From contig CM055092.1 in assembly GCA_029204225.1 (NCBI GenBank), positions 73,074,857 through 73,138,856 on the forward strand: a stretch of 64,000 nt of DNA. The letters run 5' to 3'. The DNA comes from Diphasiastrum complanatum. Lineage: Eukaryota; Streptophyta; Lycopodiopsida; Lycopodiales; Lycopodiaceae. Below the pieces are notes generated by a model. That model was not told where the DNA came from. It searched no databases and saw only the letters and a list, made by a program, of their open reading frames with translations. Made by a program: the position numbers and the translations under genes. Of this stretch, positions 63,339 to 64,000 are shown piece by piece; the first letter of the stretch is position 1, and every line of letters starts with the position of its first letter.

Positions 63339-64000
63339 TGTTGCATCCACATCTGTTATAGAGGAATCAGAATAATCCTTGATGTGGATATTTGGTACTC
63401 TAGTATGCGAGTTGCATATTTATGCCTCATTGTTTCCAAGTAGGCCAGAACTGGAAGTGAGGACCCAGCCACACATCTAGTGATATATGGAGCTATTGTA
63501 TGTGTTAGGACAATTTTTTGGCATAATGGTATCAACAGTAATGACTTGTGTTTAAAGGAATGCAGTAGACTTGTATGGGCACACGCACAAGCAATGTAGG
63601 GGTTATACTTTCTTGTAGAAACTCGCACTACTACCATTCTCTATTGTGTGATTGTTTGTCAATTCTCTCTCTCTACATATCATGTGGCTTGTGGGTGATG
63701 CTATTGGAGATTGATTAAAAGCTTCTCATTGGCATTGGTGGATGGACTTCTTTGAAAAAAAAAATTAATTTTGCTCAACCTTGGAGATATATCATCAATT
63801 GAAGAATTTCGATAGCCTTTCAAGTTAGGTGTAAAAGCTACCAAAAAGAAATGGTATGATGATATTAATGAAATTCAAATTGGGGTTCTTGTTGCGCTTT
63901 TGGCTTTTGAACATATAGCAAAGAGCATCCATTTTAGATTGCAAAAGTATTTGGGTTCATTTACAACATTAACGAACAAAAGTAGTATGAGTCATCAGTT
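63339..64000 (+). repeat. P 3' LTR start and flanking sequence
   Basis: The LTR begins TGTTGCATCCACATC. Its right end is not identified, because no second copy or target duplication is visible in the window, so some of this interval is probably flank. A run of ten or more A lies near 63758. No gene is recognised to the end of the window. Confidence 0.5.

Noticed and set aside
1-64000. Bacterial or phage defence, biosynthetic or other multi-gene system
   Set aside because: No operon-like gene run, no ribosome-binding sites and no such protein families; all recognised proteins are retroelement Gag-Pol parts.

Overview
This window is plant nuclear DNA made almost entirely of LTR retrotransposons, nested in one another and mostly broken. 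I see no cellular gene, tRNA, rRNA, CRISPR array or microbial system. The grounds for a land-plant genome are Ty1/Copia Gag-Pol proteins with DUF4219/UBN2-like Gag ends, Ty3 Pol remnants including a chromodomain, primer-binding sites (PBS) matching initiator-methionine tRNA, and long AT-rich spacers. I cannot name the species.

Layout. 1-770 is a Copia LTR related to element C. 1381-3476 is a decayed Ty3 pol (L). 4391-14172 is a truncated minus-strand Copia (E), split by a young complete Copia (A, 6996-13424) with a perfect 5-bp target duplication and LTRs differing at only two positions. 14173-17211 is spacer with a five-unit minisatellite and a Ty3 remnant. 17212-21780 is B, a non-autonomous Copia with good termini, a gag, a protease and a degraded integrase frame, but no reverse transcriptase or RNase H. 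A minus-strand Ty3 integrase remnant and a minus-strand LTR with PBS (Q) follow to 22754. 25957-36625 is D, an old relative of B whose protease region is interrupted by another Copia (C, about 28147-33040).

36631-42244 is AT-rich spacer. 42245-51977 is an A-like Copia (H) split by a minus-strand Copia (G, 42790-51455), which is itself split by a GC-rich LTR element with no coding capacity (I, 46814-50740). At 51977 H is joined to the gag of a minus-strand Copia (F). F's LTR abuts a Copia lacking its 5' end (J, 53624-58416), which sits in a second Ty3 copy of the L family (K). K also carries a MITE-like element (59449-59819). The right end holds a Copia gag piece (M), a 5' LTR with PBS (N), a 36-C plus 20-TC simple repeat, another Copia gag-protease piece with an internal duplication (O), and a Ty3 chromodomain end with polypurine tract and LTR (P).

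How the parts work together. Each LTR element encodes, or once encoded, Gag (particle), protease, integrase, reverse transcriptase and RNase H. Only A is nearly intact, with one frame break between gag and pol. B and I would need proteins in trans; D's lineage is the obvious donor for B. Recurrent non-coding themes deserve more attention than the proteins: a CACACGTGTG palindrome in LTRs and leaders of several elements, tandem repeats of about 175-184 bp in non-coding parts of three elements (A, B and I), and methylation-type decay confined to a GGCGCC-rich stretch of I.
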